Positions 7,733 to 14,660 of a stretch of DNA of 36,658 bases are shown here, in pieces. The DNA is from Desulfobacteraceae bacterium (GTDB taxonomy: Bacteria; Desulfobacterota; Desulfobacteria; Desulfobacterales; UBA2174). Every line of letters starts with the position of its first letter. Positions within the stretch are counted from its first letter, which is position 1. The notes beneath the pieces were generated by a model. That model saw nothing but the letters and a program-made list of their open reading frames with translations. It had not been told where the DNA came from and ran no database searches. Where the stretch lies: positions 1 through 36,658 of the forward strand of contig JAQVTF010000008.1 of the NCBI GenBank assembly GCA_028700185.1. The letters run 5' to 3'. The position numbers were made by a program, and so were the translations under genes.

Positions 7733-9436
7733 TCAGGAGGCGTCCCAGCCGCCTTGGGCGCGCAGCCGCGCGATGACCGCCTGGGCCGCGTCCTTGAGGG
7801 ACATGTAATCGGTTTTGGCCACCCGGTTGAGGGGGAACTGGCCCGCCGGAAGGATTTCCACGTGGGAAGGGCGCGAATAGGCCGAGATATCCTGGCAGGC
7901 CGCCATCACCTCTTCGACGGTGAGCGTGACCCCTTCGACGGGTTCCACAAAGGCGATGATCCCCTCGGAGTAGACCTCATGGGGAGCCCCCACCACGGCA
8001 ATTTGGTTGATCTTGCTTTTGAGTTTTTCGGCGATGTGGTGTTCCACGTCGTCGGGAAAGACCTGGTAGCCCTTGGGTTTAATCACCAGCTTGGAACGCC
8101 CGGCGAAATGGAGCCCCTCATCGTCATGGTAGCCCAGATCGCCCGTGTAGCAGATCCCTTCGGTGGAGATGGTCTTGGCGGTATTTTCCGGATCGTTGAG
8201 GTAACCGATGAAGATCTGGGGACCTGAAAAACAGATCTCCCCCACCTCGCCATCGGGCTTCTCTTTTCCGGCGCTGCCATCGGCCGCCATCGGTTCCCGA
8301 ATCGTCAGGGGGCAAATGGGCATGGCATGGCCGATGCTCCGGGCGATCTCGTCCACCCCGGCATCAATGTCCGTATAGGTGCAAAAACCGGAGGTTTCCG
8401 TCAGCCCGAGGCCCGTGCCGATCTGGGGTGCCATCTGCTTCATCTTGACGAGAAATTCCCGCGAGACCGCCTGCCCGCCATAGATGGCAAACCTCAGGCT
8501 GGACAGGTCGTAGCGCTGGTAGTCGGGAAGCCGCCACTCCATGTTGAACAGGGCCGGAATCTGGCCCAGGCAGGTGACCTTGTGGGCGGCGATGGCCTCG
8601 AGGCTCATCTTGGGATCGAAGATATGCAGCAGCACGGACACGCCCCCGCCGTAGATGGTGGTGGCGAGTTGCTCGGTGGTGCAGCCCACGTGGGAGGGCG
8701 GCAGGTTGATGAGAAAAACATCATTGTCACGAATTTCGAAAGCCCCCGCCAAGCCGATGTTCTGGGTGAGGATTCCCTCGTGGCAGAGCAGGGCCGGCTT
8801 GGGCGAACCGGTGGACCCGGTGGTGAAGATGATCAGGCACGGATCGCGCTTGGCCACGGCCTGATGCGCCCTGCGCACACTACCGGTGAAAAGGCTCTTA
8901 ATGAACACCTTTTTGATGTCCTTGACAAAGGCGCCGATGCCCACCGCGCCCTCCATGACCAGGTCTTCTTCCTGCTGAAACTGCACCCAGTGCCGCACGA
9001 ACGGCGACTGGGCCATCACTTCCCGGATCATGGGCCTGAAATCCGCCACCGCCGTCTTGCCCAGAAAAAAATACGCCTTGGGCCTGAGCCGATCGAGGCA
9101 GTACTGGATCTCCTTGGTCTTGAGGCGAAGGTCTAACGGCGCCAGCACGATGCCGGTGCGGTAGCAGGCATACATGAGGTAGACATGCTCCTTGAGCAGG
9201 GGCAGGCTGGTGGCCAGAATATCCCCCTTCTTCAGCCCGATGGAAAGCAGCTTGGCGGCGAAGGCCGACACGGAGGTGTCAAACTGCTTCCAGGTGACCC
9301 GGGCACCGGTGTTGTGCTCGATGAGGGCGGTGGCGTTCTTCTTGGTCTTGGCGTAGAAGGCCACGTAATCGGCGAGATTGGGCTTCAGCGCCTGGTACAT
9401 TTCAAGGGTCTTTCGGTCTTTTTGCGAATCTTTCAT
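7733..9436 (-). CDS. Acyl-CoA synthetase (AMP-binding, ANL superfamily)
   Basis: Activates a carboxylic acid with ATP to an acyl-AMP and then an acyl-CoA. The 567-residue protein has the full adenylating-enzyme motif set. The P-loop is IIFTTGSTGSPKP, followed by YGG..VS in the middle and GLGLTETSG (A5). GDLGYHDDEGLHFAGRSK (A7/A8) precedes the hinge, and the C-terminal catalytic lysine is in LNRVAKTDY (A10). I chose the ATG at 9436 because AAAGGTG directly upstream fits a ribosome site. The gene follows the AtoE-type carrier gene by 75 bases, a gap that contains a small hairpin (GGCCGCC at 9461-9467 with GGCGGCC at 9473-9479). The pair suggests uptake of a short or medium fatty acid followed by activation. 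Chain length cannot be read from sequence. Confidence 0.92.
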   Translation of the reverse strand: MKDSQKDRKTLEMYQALKPNLADYVAFYAKTKKNATALIEHNTGARVTWKQFDTSVSAFAAKLLSIGLKKGDILATSLPLLKEHVYLMYACYRTGIVLAPLDLRLKTKEIQYCLDRLRPKAYFFLGKTAVADFRPMIREVMAQSPFVRHWVQFQQEEDLVMEGAVGIGAFVKDIKKVFIKSLFTGSVRRAHQAVAKRDPCLIIFTTGSTGSPKPALLCHEGILTQNIGLAGAFEIRDNDVFLINLPPSHVGCTTEQLATTIYGGGVSVLLHIFDPKMSLEAIAAHKVTCLGQIPALFNMEWRLPDYQRYDLSSLRFAIYGGQAVSREFLVKMKQMAPQIGTGLGLTETSGFCTYTDIDAGVDEIARSIGHAMPICPLTIREPMAADGSAGKEKPDGEVGEICFSGPQIFIGYLNDPENTAKTISTEGICYTGDLGYHDDEGLHFAGRSKLVIKPKGYQVFPDDVEHHIAEKLKSKINQIAVVGAPHEVYSEGIIAFVEPVEGVTLTVEEVMAACQDISAYSRPSHVEILPAGQFPLNRVAKTDYMSLKDAAQAVIARLRAQGGWDAS

Positions 9437-9511
9437 CACCTTTCTCCAATTACGAAAGAAGGCCGCCTTCACGGCGGCCTCCGTGTGGGGTTGAACCATC
9501 AGTTTGTAAGT

Positions 9512-10828
9512 TTACAGGAAAAGAAGCCCGATGGAAATGATGATTCCCGAATAGAGCAGGGCGATGATGCAGTATCCCATGATGTCCCGGGCGTTGAGGC
9601 CGGCGATGCCCAGGGCGGGCAGCGCCCAGAACGGCTGGATCATGTTGGTCCAGGCATCCCCCCAGGCGATGGCCATGGCGGCCCGGCCCGTGTCCACGCC
9701 GATTTCCATGGCGGCCGGAATCAGGATCGGCCCCTGCACGGCCCATTGCCCGCCGCCGGACGGAACGAAGAAATTGACGATGCCGGCGCTGATAAAGCTG
9801 AAGAACGGGAAGCTGAAAGGCGTGGAGACATCGACGAACCACTGGGAAATCATGGCGGCCAGGCCGGAGCTGATCATCATGCCCATGATCCCGGCGTAGA
9901 ACGGAAACTGGAGGATGATGCCGCCGGAGCCCTTCACCGCCTCGTAAAGCGCGACGATATAGCGCCGCGGGGTCCAGTGAAAAAGGATCCCGGCGAAAAG
10001 GAAGATGAAGTTGACGATATTGAGGTTCAACGATCCGCCCTTGCCAAAGTGATAAATCAGGTAAACCACCCCACCGGCGGTGAGAATCATCGAGATGATG
10101 GGCGAGTTTTCGATCTTTTCCGCCGGCGTCCGCAGCTTGGCCGGCGTCTCCGGCGGAGCCTTGGTTTCCAGCAGCGCCGGGTCAATGGCAAACACTTCTT
10201 CTTCCGGGGGAATCATGAAACGCGCCAGGAACGGCAGGGTGACGATGAGAACGATGGCGATGATCAGGTTGTAGGGGGCGAAAATGGTCTGGCTGACAGC
10301 TATCCCGCCGGTGAGCTTGTACGACCAGTCGGTGGCAGTCGCCAGGGAGAGAGGGATCGAACCGGCCAGACCGCCATGCCAGGTCAAAAACCCCATATAG
10401 GCGGTGGCGATGATCAACCGGTAATCGAGCCCCTTGACCTGGCGGGCCATTTCCCGGCCCAGCAGGGCGCCCACCACCAGCCCGAACCCCCAGTTGATCC
10501 AACTGGCGATGGCCGCCACGAAGGCCGTGATCATCACGGCGCTGGCCGGGTTCTTGGCCGCCGCGGCGATCCCCTGGAGCACCTTCTTGATGGGCGCGCT
10601 GTTGGCCAGGGCGTGGCCGGTGACCAGGACCAGGACCATCTGCATGGAGAAGGTGAGCAGCTTCCAAAAGCCGTCGCCCCAGTGCTGCACCATCTGGTAG
10701 GGGCCGCTGTCGGTGAGAAAAACGCCCCCCAGAAAAACAACGAAGGTGAGGATGACGGCGAACAGAAACGGGTCGGGCAGGTACTTCTGAACGAGAGCGA
10801 CAAAAAATTGGGTCAGACGTCTAAACAT
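9512..10828 (-). CDS. Short-chain fatty acid transporter, AtoE family
   Basis: Inner-membrane carrier of 438 residues, related to E. coli AtoE (short-chain fatty acid uptake). It is almost entirely hydrophobic with about 12 membrane segments. Family hallmarks are the start TQFFVALVQKYLPDPFLFA, the motif WINWGFGLVVGALLGRE and the conserved loop NFFVPSGGGQWAVQGP near the C-terminus. I chose the ATG at 10828 because AAGGAG stands 6 bases upstream. It heads a minus-strand unit with an acyl-CoA ligase, an MFS carrier and a thioesterase. The 245-base leader upstream contains a promoter with an overlapping palindrome, a very short open frame and a terminator hairpin, suggesting controlled read-through. 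Confidence 0.9.
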   Translation of the reverse strand: MFRRLTQFFVALVQKYLPDPFLFAVILTFVVFLGGVFLTDSGPYQMVQHWGDGFWKLLTFSMQMVLVLVTGHALANSAPIKKVLQGIAAAAKNPASAVMITAFVAAIASWINWGFGLVVGALLGREMARQVKGLDYRLIIATAYMGFLTWHGGLAGSIPLSLATATDWSYKLTGGIAVSQTIFAPYNLIIAIVLIVTLPFLARFMIPPEEEVFAIDPALLETKAPPETPAKLRTPAEKIENSPIISMILTAGGVVYLIYHFGKGGSLNLNIVNFIFLFAGILFHWTPRRYIVALYEAVKGSGGIILQFPFYAGIMGMMISSGLAAMISQWFVDVSTPFSFPFFSFISAGIVNFFVPSGGGQWAVQGPILIPAAMEIGVDTGRAAMAIAWGDAWTNMIQPFWALPALGIAGLNARDIMGYCIIALLYSGIIISIGLLFL

Positions 10829-10909
10829 TCCATTCTCCTTTCTCAGTTTTGGAATCCAGCCATCACGTCGATCCCCCAACCGTGTCTTTCGGAGCCTTGC
10901 CCCGAAAAC

Positions 10910-10942
10910 AAAAAACCCCGCCTTCCGTTCAGGGAAGCGGGG
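10910..10942 (-). terminator. Intrinsic terminator in the leader of the AtoE gene
   Basis: On the minus strand CCCCGC-TTCC (10942-10933) pairs with GGAAGGCGGGG (10926-10916), with one bulged base and a 6-base loop. Six T (10915-10910) and then GTTTTC follow. It lies about 80 bases before the AtoE start codon and well after the stop of the acetyltransferase gene (11166), which has its own hairpin. It would therefore stop transcripts started at the 11040-11068 promoter: a possible attenuator. Confidence 0.7.
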
Positions 10943-10973
10943 TGCTGTCGACTCTTTTGATCAAAGCTTTCAT
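10929..10973 (-). CDS. Possible 14-residue leader peptide
   Basis: An ATG at 10973 preceded by GGAGG (5-base spacing) opens the short frame MKALIKRVDSTPLP. Its stop codon falls in the loop of the terminator hairpin at 10910-10942. An in-frame ATG at 10997 would give 22 residues but has no ribosome site. The coding part includes a near-palindrome around AAAGCTTT (10959-10976). This geometry is that of a transcription attenuator, but there is no run of a single regulatory codon, so the signal sensed is unclear. It could equally be chance. Confidence 0.3.
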   Translation of the reverse strand: MKALIKRVDSTPLP

Positions 10974-11039
10974 CAAACCCTCCACAGTGACCGCCATGCG
11001 CAAAAAAGACTGAAGCACATCTAGCGGGCCAAGGGAGAG

Positions 11040-11068
11040 CGCATACCAAGGGCGGCTCAAAAAGTCAA
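11040..11068 (-). promoter_or_regulatory. Probable promoter of the fatty-acid uptake unit
   Basis: On the minus strand TTGACT (11068-11063) and TATGCG (11045-11040) are exactly 17 bases apart. The start site would fall near 11033, giving a leader of about 200 bases before the AtoE start codon. The -35 box abuts a perfect palindrome. Confidence 0.5.
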
Positions 11069-11084
11069 ACCGGGCGCCCGGTTT
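11067..11084. promoter_or_regulatory. 18-bp perfect palindrome, operator candidate
   Basis: AAACCGGGCGCCCGGTTT is a perfect inverted repeat whose left end overlaps the -35 box of the 11040-11068 promoter by two bases. Position and symmetry suggest binding of a dimeric regulator; none is encoded next to it. It could also fold as an RNA hairpin, but it lies upstream of the predicted transcript start. Confidence 0.4.
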
Positions 11085-11100
11085 CAAACCGCATCGACTG

Positions 11101-11128
11101 AAAACGCAGGGATTGCCGGCAGCCCTGC
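11101..11128 (-). terminator. Probable terminator of the acetyltransferase gene
   Basis: On the minus strand GCAGGG (11128-11123) pairs with CCCTGC (11111-11106), with the self-complementary TGCCGGCA in the loop. A short GTTTTC run follows. It is 37 bases after the stop codon. The T-run is short, so efficiency may be modest. Confidence 0.45.
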
Positions 11129-11165
11129 ATCATTTTTCCGGCAAAAGAGCGCAATGGCGCATCTG

Positions 11166-11669
11166 TCAGGCGTGGTGGCCGAAACGACCGCCGACATCGT
11201 CCGTTGACCGAGCCAGATGCATGATCATGGTGGGCACGCCGGCAGGATTGAGACCGCCCCTCTGAAAATCCGTGAAACCGAGGCCCGCGTATAATCGCCT
11301 GGCCGCCAGTCCCTCTGGAACGGAGGCGTCGAAGGTTTGCACGAAGATGTTCTCCTTGCGGCTGAGCTTGCCGATGGCAAATTCAAGCAACGCCTTGCCG
11401 ATACCCCGCCCCCGGTAAGCCCGCGACACCGCCAGCCAGACGATCTGGTTGAATTCCTTAGAAATGACGACACCGCCAGCCAGGACCGCCGGAGTTCCGC
11501 CGTCCGCCTGGATCGCACAAAAGGCTGTTTTGGAAGATATCGCCTGGTGCAGGGCGTCGTGAAAGGAGGTTTCCGCCACCATGGGCCCGAACAGGTGCTC
11601 CACTTCCCGTGCCAGCATCATCCACGCGTCAACATCCGTCGCTTTGGCCAGCCGAATTGCAATGGTCAT
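11166..11669 (-). CDS. GNAT family N-acetyltransferase
   Basis: Acetyl-CoA-dependent acetyltransferase of 167 residues, cytoplasmic. The acetyl-CoA binding motif A is visible as WLAVSRAYRGRGIGKALLEF (Q/RxxGxG/A type). Motif B is near the C-terminus (AARRLYAGLGF, with the common tyrosine) and is followed by a strand with MIMHLAR. I chose the ATG at 11669 because GGAAGGG lies 6 bases upstream; the ATG at 11690 has none. It stands alone between the leader of the fatty-acid unit and a small membrane-protein gene. Substrate unknown. Confidence 0.88.
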   Translation of the reverse strand: MTIAIRLAKATDVDAWMMLAREVEHLFGPMVAETSFHDALHQAISSKTAFCAIQADGGTPAVLAGGVVISKEFNQIVWLAVSRAYRGRGIGKALLEFAIGKLSRKENIFVQTFDASVPEGLAARRLYAGLGFTDFQRGGLNPAGVPTMIMHLARSTDDVGGRFGHHA

Positions 11670-11830
11670 CGCAAACCCTTCCAGACTCATGTGTCAACGG
11701 CCCGGGTTCGATACTGGGTTGAGGCCTTTTCGATGTCAATGGCTTGGGGGCCAGACAGGTGAGTTCGCATCGATTCAGGCAGGGTGATGAGGCGTGGGTG
11801 ATGGCAGTCAGCATGAAAATCGCAACCCCT

Positions 11831-11867
11831 CAAAACTGAAACCGATGGGTTGATTTCAACCCATCGG
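11831..11867 (-). terminator. Terminator after the small stress membrane protein gene
   Basis: CCGATGGGTTG (11842-11852) and CAACCCATCGG (11857-11867) form a perfect 11-bp stem with a 4-base loop. On the minus strand it is followed by TTTCAGTTTTG. It lies about 90 bases past the stop codon at 11957. Confidence 0.65.
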
Positions 11868-11956
11868 CGCCGTGACGACCCGCCGCTAATTCATCCGCGA
11901 TGGGGCCAGGTGACGGCGCCGAAGGGCTGGCAGGGGAATCGGTTTCCCCGGTCCCC

Positions 11957-12205
11957 CTACTTCTTCAGTTTCCGATACACAAAAAGCAACAGCACCGCGC
12001 CACCGGTGGCGATGACGATGCTGCCCAGATTGAAACCGGTCACAGGTCCGAATCCCAGAAAAAAACCGATAAACCCGCCGATGAAGGCGCCCGCGATCCC
12101 GATGAGCATGGTTACGATCAACCCGCCGGGGTCCTGGCCGGGCATGATCTTCTTGGCCAACCAGCCGACAATCAGCCCCATCACGATCCATGACAAGATT
12201 CCCAT
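11957..12205 (-). CDS. GlsB/YeaQ/YmgE family stress response membrane protein
   Basis: Small inner-membrane protein of 82 residues with three glycine-rich hydrophobic segments: about residues 2-16 (GILSWIVMGLIVGWL), 28-52 (GLIVTMLIGIAGAFIGGFIG) and 58-77. The family signature (LIVGWLAKKIMPGQDPGG) is clear. Family members are often stress-induced, but their biochemical role is not established. AAAGGAGG stands upstream of the ATG. A long GC-rich hairpin lies between it and the upstream HD-domain gene and a terminator lies downstream, so it may be its own transcription unit. Confidence 0.9.
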   Translation of the reverse strand: MGILSWIVMGLIVGWLAKKIMPGQDPGGLIVTMLIGIAGAFIGGFIGFFLGFGPVTGFNLGSIVIATGGAVLLLFVYRKLKK

Positions 12206-12226
12206 TCATTCCTCCTTTGATTTCCG

Positions 12227-12263
12227 TGGTCCCGCGCCGGCCGCGGCGGCCGGCGCGGGACCA
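12227..12263. terminator. Perfect 17-bp GC-rich hairpin after the HD-domain gene
   Basis: TGGTCCCGCGCCGGCCG (12227-12243) is followed by three bases and its exact reverse complement (12247-12263). It starts 10 bases after the stop of the HD-domain gene and ends 22 bases before the next start codon. No T-run follows on either strand (minus: CGGAAATCA), so it may be a weak terminator, an mRNA 3'-end stabiliser or a processing site. Confidence 0.45.
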
Positions 12264-12272
12264 CTCAGGTGT

Positions 12273-13031
12273 TTACAGCACCGGTGCAAATTCGTCGAGG
12301 ATCACATCGTAGAGCCGCCAGCCGATCTCGATGCCGATGTCAATGAACTCGGGTCCGTAACGCCGGCCGGTGGCACTGCGAAAGGTGCCCCGGATGCGTT
12401 GGAGGCTGTCCATGCCCCGCGGGTAGTGACGCACGAAAACCGCCGGCGGCACACGTTCAAAAGCAAGCATGTCCCAGATGGTGTCGGTAAAATTATCCGG
12501 CCCCCAGCGGAACTTGTCCGCGTCGTAGAGGCAGGCGTCGATGAGCCCGGCAGCCTCGGTGGGCGGCTCGACCATCTCCTTGAACGCTTCGTGGTTGCCG
12601 ATGGCGCTGCAAATGTCGTCCACTGCCGCCGATGGCAGGGGGAATTGCTTCAGCAGGTGCTGGGCAAACACCGCCCCGGCCCGGGCGTGATCGGGACGTT
12701 CGCGTTCGATGTCATGCAACAGACCGGCGCACTGGGCATGGCGCACCGCCGCGCTCAATCCGGCGTTCCGGCGATGCGCCCGGTTGGTTTCTGCCACCAC
12801 CAGGGCGCCGGCATCCAGCGAGACCTTGGTGGCATGACGCAGTCCATGGCCGAAATCGTCGTTGAGGCGGGTGGTCACAAAGCGCCTGACACGCCCCACC
12901 ACGGGATCAGTGGCGTAGAAATTGCGGGACCACGCACAGGCATCGGCACAATCGACGTAAAATGCGGGACGGGGGCAGGCGGAAACGATCTGGCAGGCGC
13001 GCTCCCGAAGGTGGATGTAAACAGGGTCCAT
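12273..13031 (-). CDS. HD-domain phosphohydrolase-like protein
   Basis: A 252-residue cytoplasmic protein with the metal-binding signature of HD-domain hydrolases: H66 (FGHGLRH), H106-D107 (GLLHDIERE), H147 (IGNHEAF) and D170/D172 (YDADKFRW). Such domains hydrolyse phosphomonoesters or diesters of nucleotides. The N-terminal 50 residues include cysteines (C13, C19, C28, C32) that may be structural. The start is uncertain: the ATG at 13031 lacks a good ribosome site, and a TTG at 13097 would add 22 residues of non-coding appearance. It follows the anchored unknown protein gene by 94 bases on the strand of the tmc operon. Substrate unknown. Confidence 0.8.
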   Translation of the reverse strand: MDPVYIHLRERACQIVSACPRPAFYVDCADACAWSRNFYATDPVVGRVRRFVTTRLNDDFGHGLRHATKVSLDAGALVVAETNRAHRRNAGLSAAVRHAQCAGLLHDIERERPDHARAGAVFAQHLLKQFPLPSAAVDDICSAIGNHEAFKEMVEPPTEAAGLIDACLYDADKFRWGPDNFTDTIWDMLAFERVPPAVFVRHYPRGMDSLQRIRGTFRSATGRRYGPEFIDIGIEIGWRLYDVILDEFAPVL

Positions 13032-13125
13032 GGGAAGTGCGTCCAGCGACTTGCGGCGACCGCTGAAACATCCACGGCCGCGACCCGTGTAACCCAAAAG
13101 GCCGCGGCCGGAAGTGGAAATTCGA

Positions 13126-13635
13126 TCAGGTGGCCAGGTCGGCCAGTCCGAAGGGGTTGCCGCAAACCTTCCACTCCCCTTCTTCTTTCACCAGCTCGAG
13201 GGTTTCCTTCAGGTGATGGGTCTCACCGATGGAAAACAACCGGGCCACCCAGGCGAAAACGGGATTAATCGCCGTTCGGCGGGCAGCGGTGATGTGCACC
13301 AGGGCTTGTTCGCCGTCCTCGCTGAACTCGGTTTGAGAGTCCACGTGGTAGAGGTCGGCGTGCATCATGCCGAAGGAGAGACCGCGCTCCCGGGCTTCGT
13401 CGAAGCGCCGCTCCCGCAGCAGGGCCACCGGGTCGGCCTCTTCATCGCTGCGCAGATCGCTGCAGAGAAATGTGCCCATGACCGGGTCGAGCTGAAAGTA
13501 GGCCTTGGAGAAAGCGATGGCCGTGCGGTGGGGCATGGAACGACTGTCCCCGAACGCCAAGACAACTTGCACCAAAATTCCCGCCAGAACGACCAGAACG
13601 ATGGCCGTGCCCATGCTCATGTTGTTGCGGTCCAT
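13126..13635 (-). CDS. Membrane-anchored protein of unknown function next to tmc
   Basis: A 169-residue protein with one N-terminal membrane segment (about residues 8-27, AIVLVVLAGILVQVVLAF). A soluble domain follows, likely on the periplasmic side. The domain begins AIAFSKAYFQLDPVMGTFLC and ends with strands (ALVHITAARRTAIN; GEWKVCGNPFGL) resembling small NTF2-like or DUF4878-type folds, in which a beta-sheet domain measures KVxGxP-type ends. I do not recognise a specific family. The ATG at 13635 follows a strong ribosome site (GAGGAGAGAGGG). It lies 184 bases after the response regulator gene on the same strand. Two cysteines are present (in FLCSDL and KVCGN). Confidence 0.75.
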   Translation of the reverse strand: MDRNNMSMGTAIVLVVLAGILVQVVLAFGDSRSMPHRTAIAFSKAYFQLDPVMGTFLCSDLRSDEEADPVALLRERRFDEARERGLSFGMMHADLYHVDSQTEFSEDGEQALVHITAARRTAINPVFAWVARLFSIGETHHLKETLELVKEEGEWKVCGNPFGLADLAT

Positions 13636-13819
13636 GGCCCTCTCTCCTCTTTTTTCTGTAAACCGACATATCAGCAAAGATGGCAACAGACCCGGCTCGG
13701 ATCAGCTTCAGGCGCGGGCCGGTACCAAAGGGGCGGAAAAGCGCTCTTTCAAATAGCACGATCCATCCGCCCAGACAAGAGGGATGCTCATTTTGTCTGT
13801 TCGGCGGCCCATCGGTCTG

Positions 13820-14170
13820 TCAACCGATGGTATTCTTGACGATACCGATGAGTTTTTCCGGATCGAAGGGCTTCTTCACGAAGGCGATGGCCCCCTTGAT
13901 GGCGTGATCGCCGTCGATGCCGCTGACCACGATCACCGGGATGTCGCGCAGGGCCTCGTCCTGGCGCAGCTTGCGGTAAAACCGTGGCCCCCACTCGCCG
14001 GGCAACTGCAAATCAAGGGTGATCAGGTCCGGCCTTTCCGCCCGTACCACATCCATGGCATCGCCCGCGGTGCCGGCCGTGCAGGTGGCATACCCGTTGT
14101 CGCTGAACACGGCCTGAAGGTATTTCACGATCACCGGATCGTCTTCGACGATGAGGATTTTCTTCGGCAT
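13820..14170 (-). CDS. Single-domain response regulator (receiver only)
   Basis: A 116-residue CheY-like receiver with no output domain. The acidic pocket (ILIVEDDP), the phosphoacceptor aspartate in DLITLDLQLPG, the conserved switch residue in VIVVSGID and the lysine in FVKKPFDPEKL are all present. I chose the ATG at 14170 because GGAG precedes it and the sequence before it is not receiver-like. It lies 43 bases after tmcA and is probably part of that operon; D. vulgaris also has response regulators beside its tmc genes. A hairpin (CCATCGGT 13809-13816 with ACCGATGG 13823-13830) overlaps its stop codon. It has no cognate kinase in the window. Confidence 0.9.
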   Translation of the reverse strand: MPKKILIVEDDPVIVKYLQAVFSDNGYATCTAGTAGDAMDVVRAERPDLITLDLQLPGEWGPRFYRKLRQDEALRDIPVIVVSGIDGDHAIKGAIAFVKKPFDPEKLIGIVKNTIG

Positions 14171-14213
14171 GGCAGTCTCCGTGCGGTTGTTTTTGTTGGC
14201 GTTCCCCACTTGG

Positions 14214-14600
14214 TCATGGGCGCTGGTGACACTCTCCGCACATGATCGGCCCCTTGCCCTTTTCCAGGTGGCACTGCTTGCAGTTGCCATGAAAGGCATC
14301 CATCAGGGCCGGCATCCCGTCATCGGTGTCCGTTTCGGCATGGCAGTCGCTGCAACGGTAGTCTTCGCTGGATTCGTCTTCCACCAGTTGGCCATCGCGG
14401 TAAACGTGGTGACATCGGTTGCATTCGTCGATGCCGGCGGCGGTGTTGTGTTCGTCGTGCACAAACACCGCCGGTGGTCGTTGCGGTGCCATGAAGACAT
14501 CGTTGGGCACTGTCCGCATGTCTTCCTGGGCCAGAAGCGTCGTTGTCGACCACAGCACGCCGCAAGCAACGGCCAGCAACACCGTGACGAACGGTTTCAT
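14214..14600 (-). CDS. tmcA: Tetraheme cytochrome c3 of the Tmc complex (TmcA)
   Basis: Periplasmic electron carrier. The 128-residue precursor has a signal peptide (residues 1 to about 25, ending TLLAQ). Four CxxCH heme sites follow: C60-H64 (CNRCHH), C83-H87 (CSDCH), C107-H111 (CKQCH) and C121-H125 (CGECH). Additional histidines H48, H51, H65 and H104 are suitable distal ligands, giving the bis-histidine pattern of class III cytochromes. The mature protein is acidic, as in type II cytochrome c3 (TmcA), which in Desulfovibrio takes electrons from hydrogenase-linked type I cytochrome c3. GGAG precedes the ATG. It follows tmcB by 60 bases. In Desulfovibrio tmcA is the first gene; here it is the fourth. 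Confidence 0.9.
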   Translation of the reverse strand: MKPFVTVLLAVACGVLWSTTTLLAQEDMRTVPNDVFMAPQRPPAVFVHDEHNTAAGIDECNRCHHVYRDGQLVEDESSEDYRCSDCHAETDTDDGMPALMDAFHGNCKQCHLEKGKGPIMCGECHQRP

Positions 14601-14660
14601 TGAGTCTCCTTGTCGAAATCGCTTGGATCGGTTCTCGTCGCACAGTGGCGGAAATGCGCG

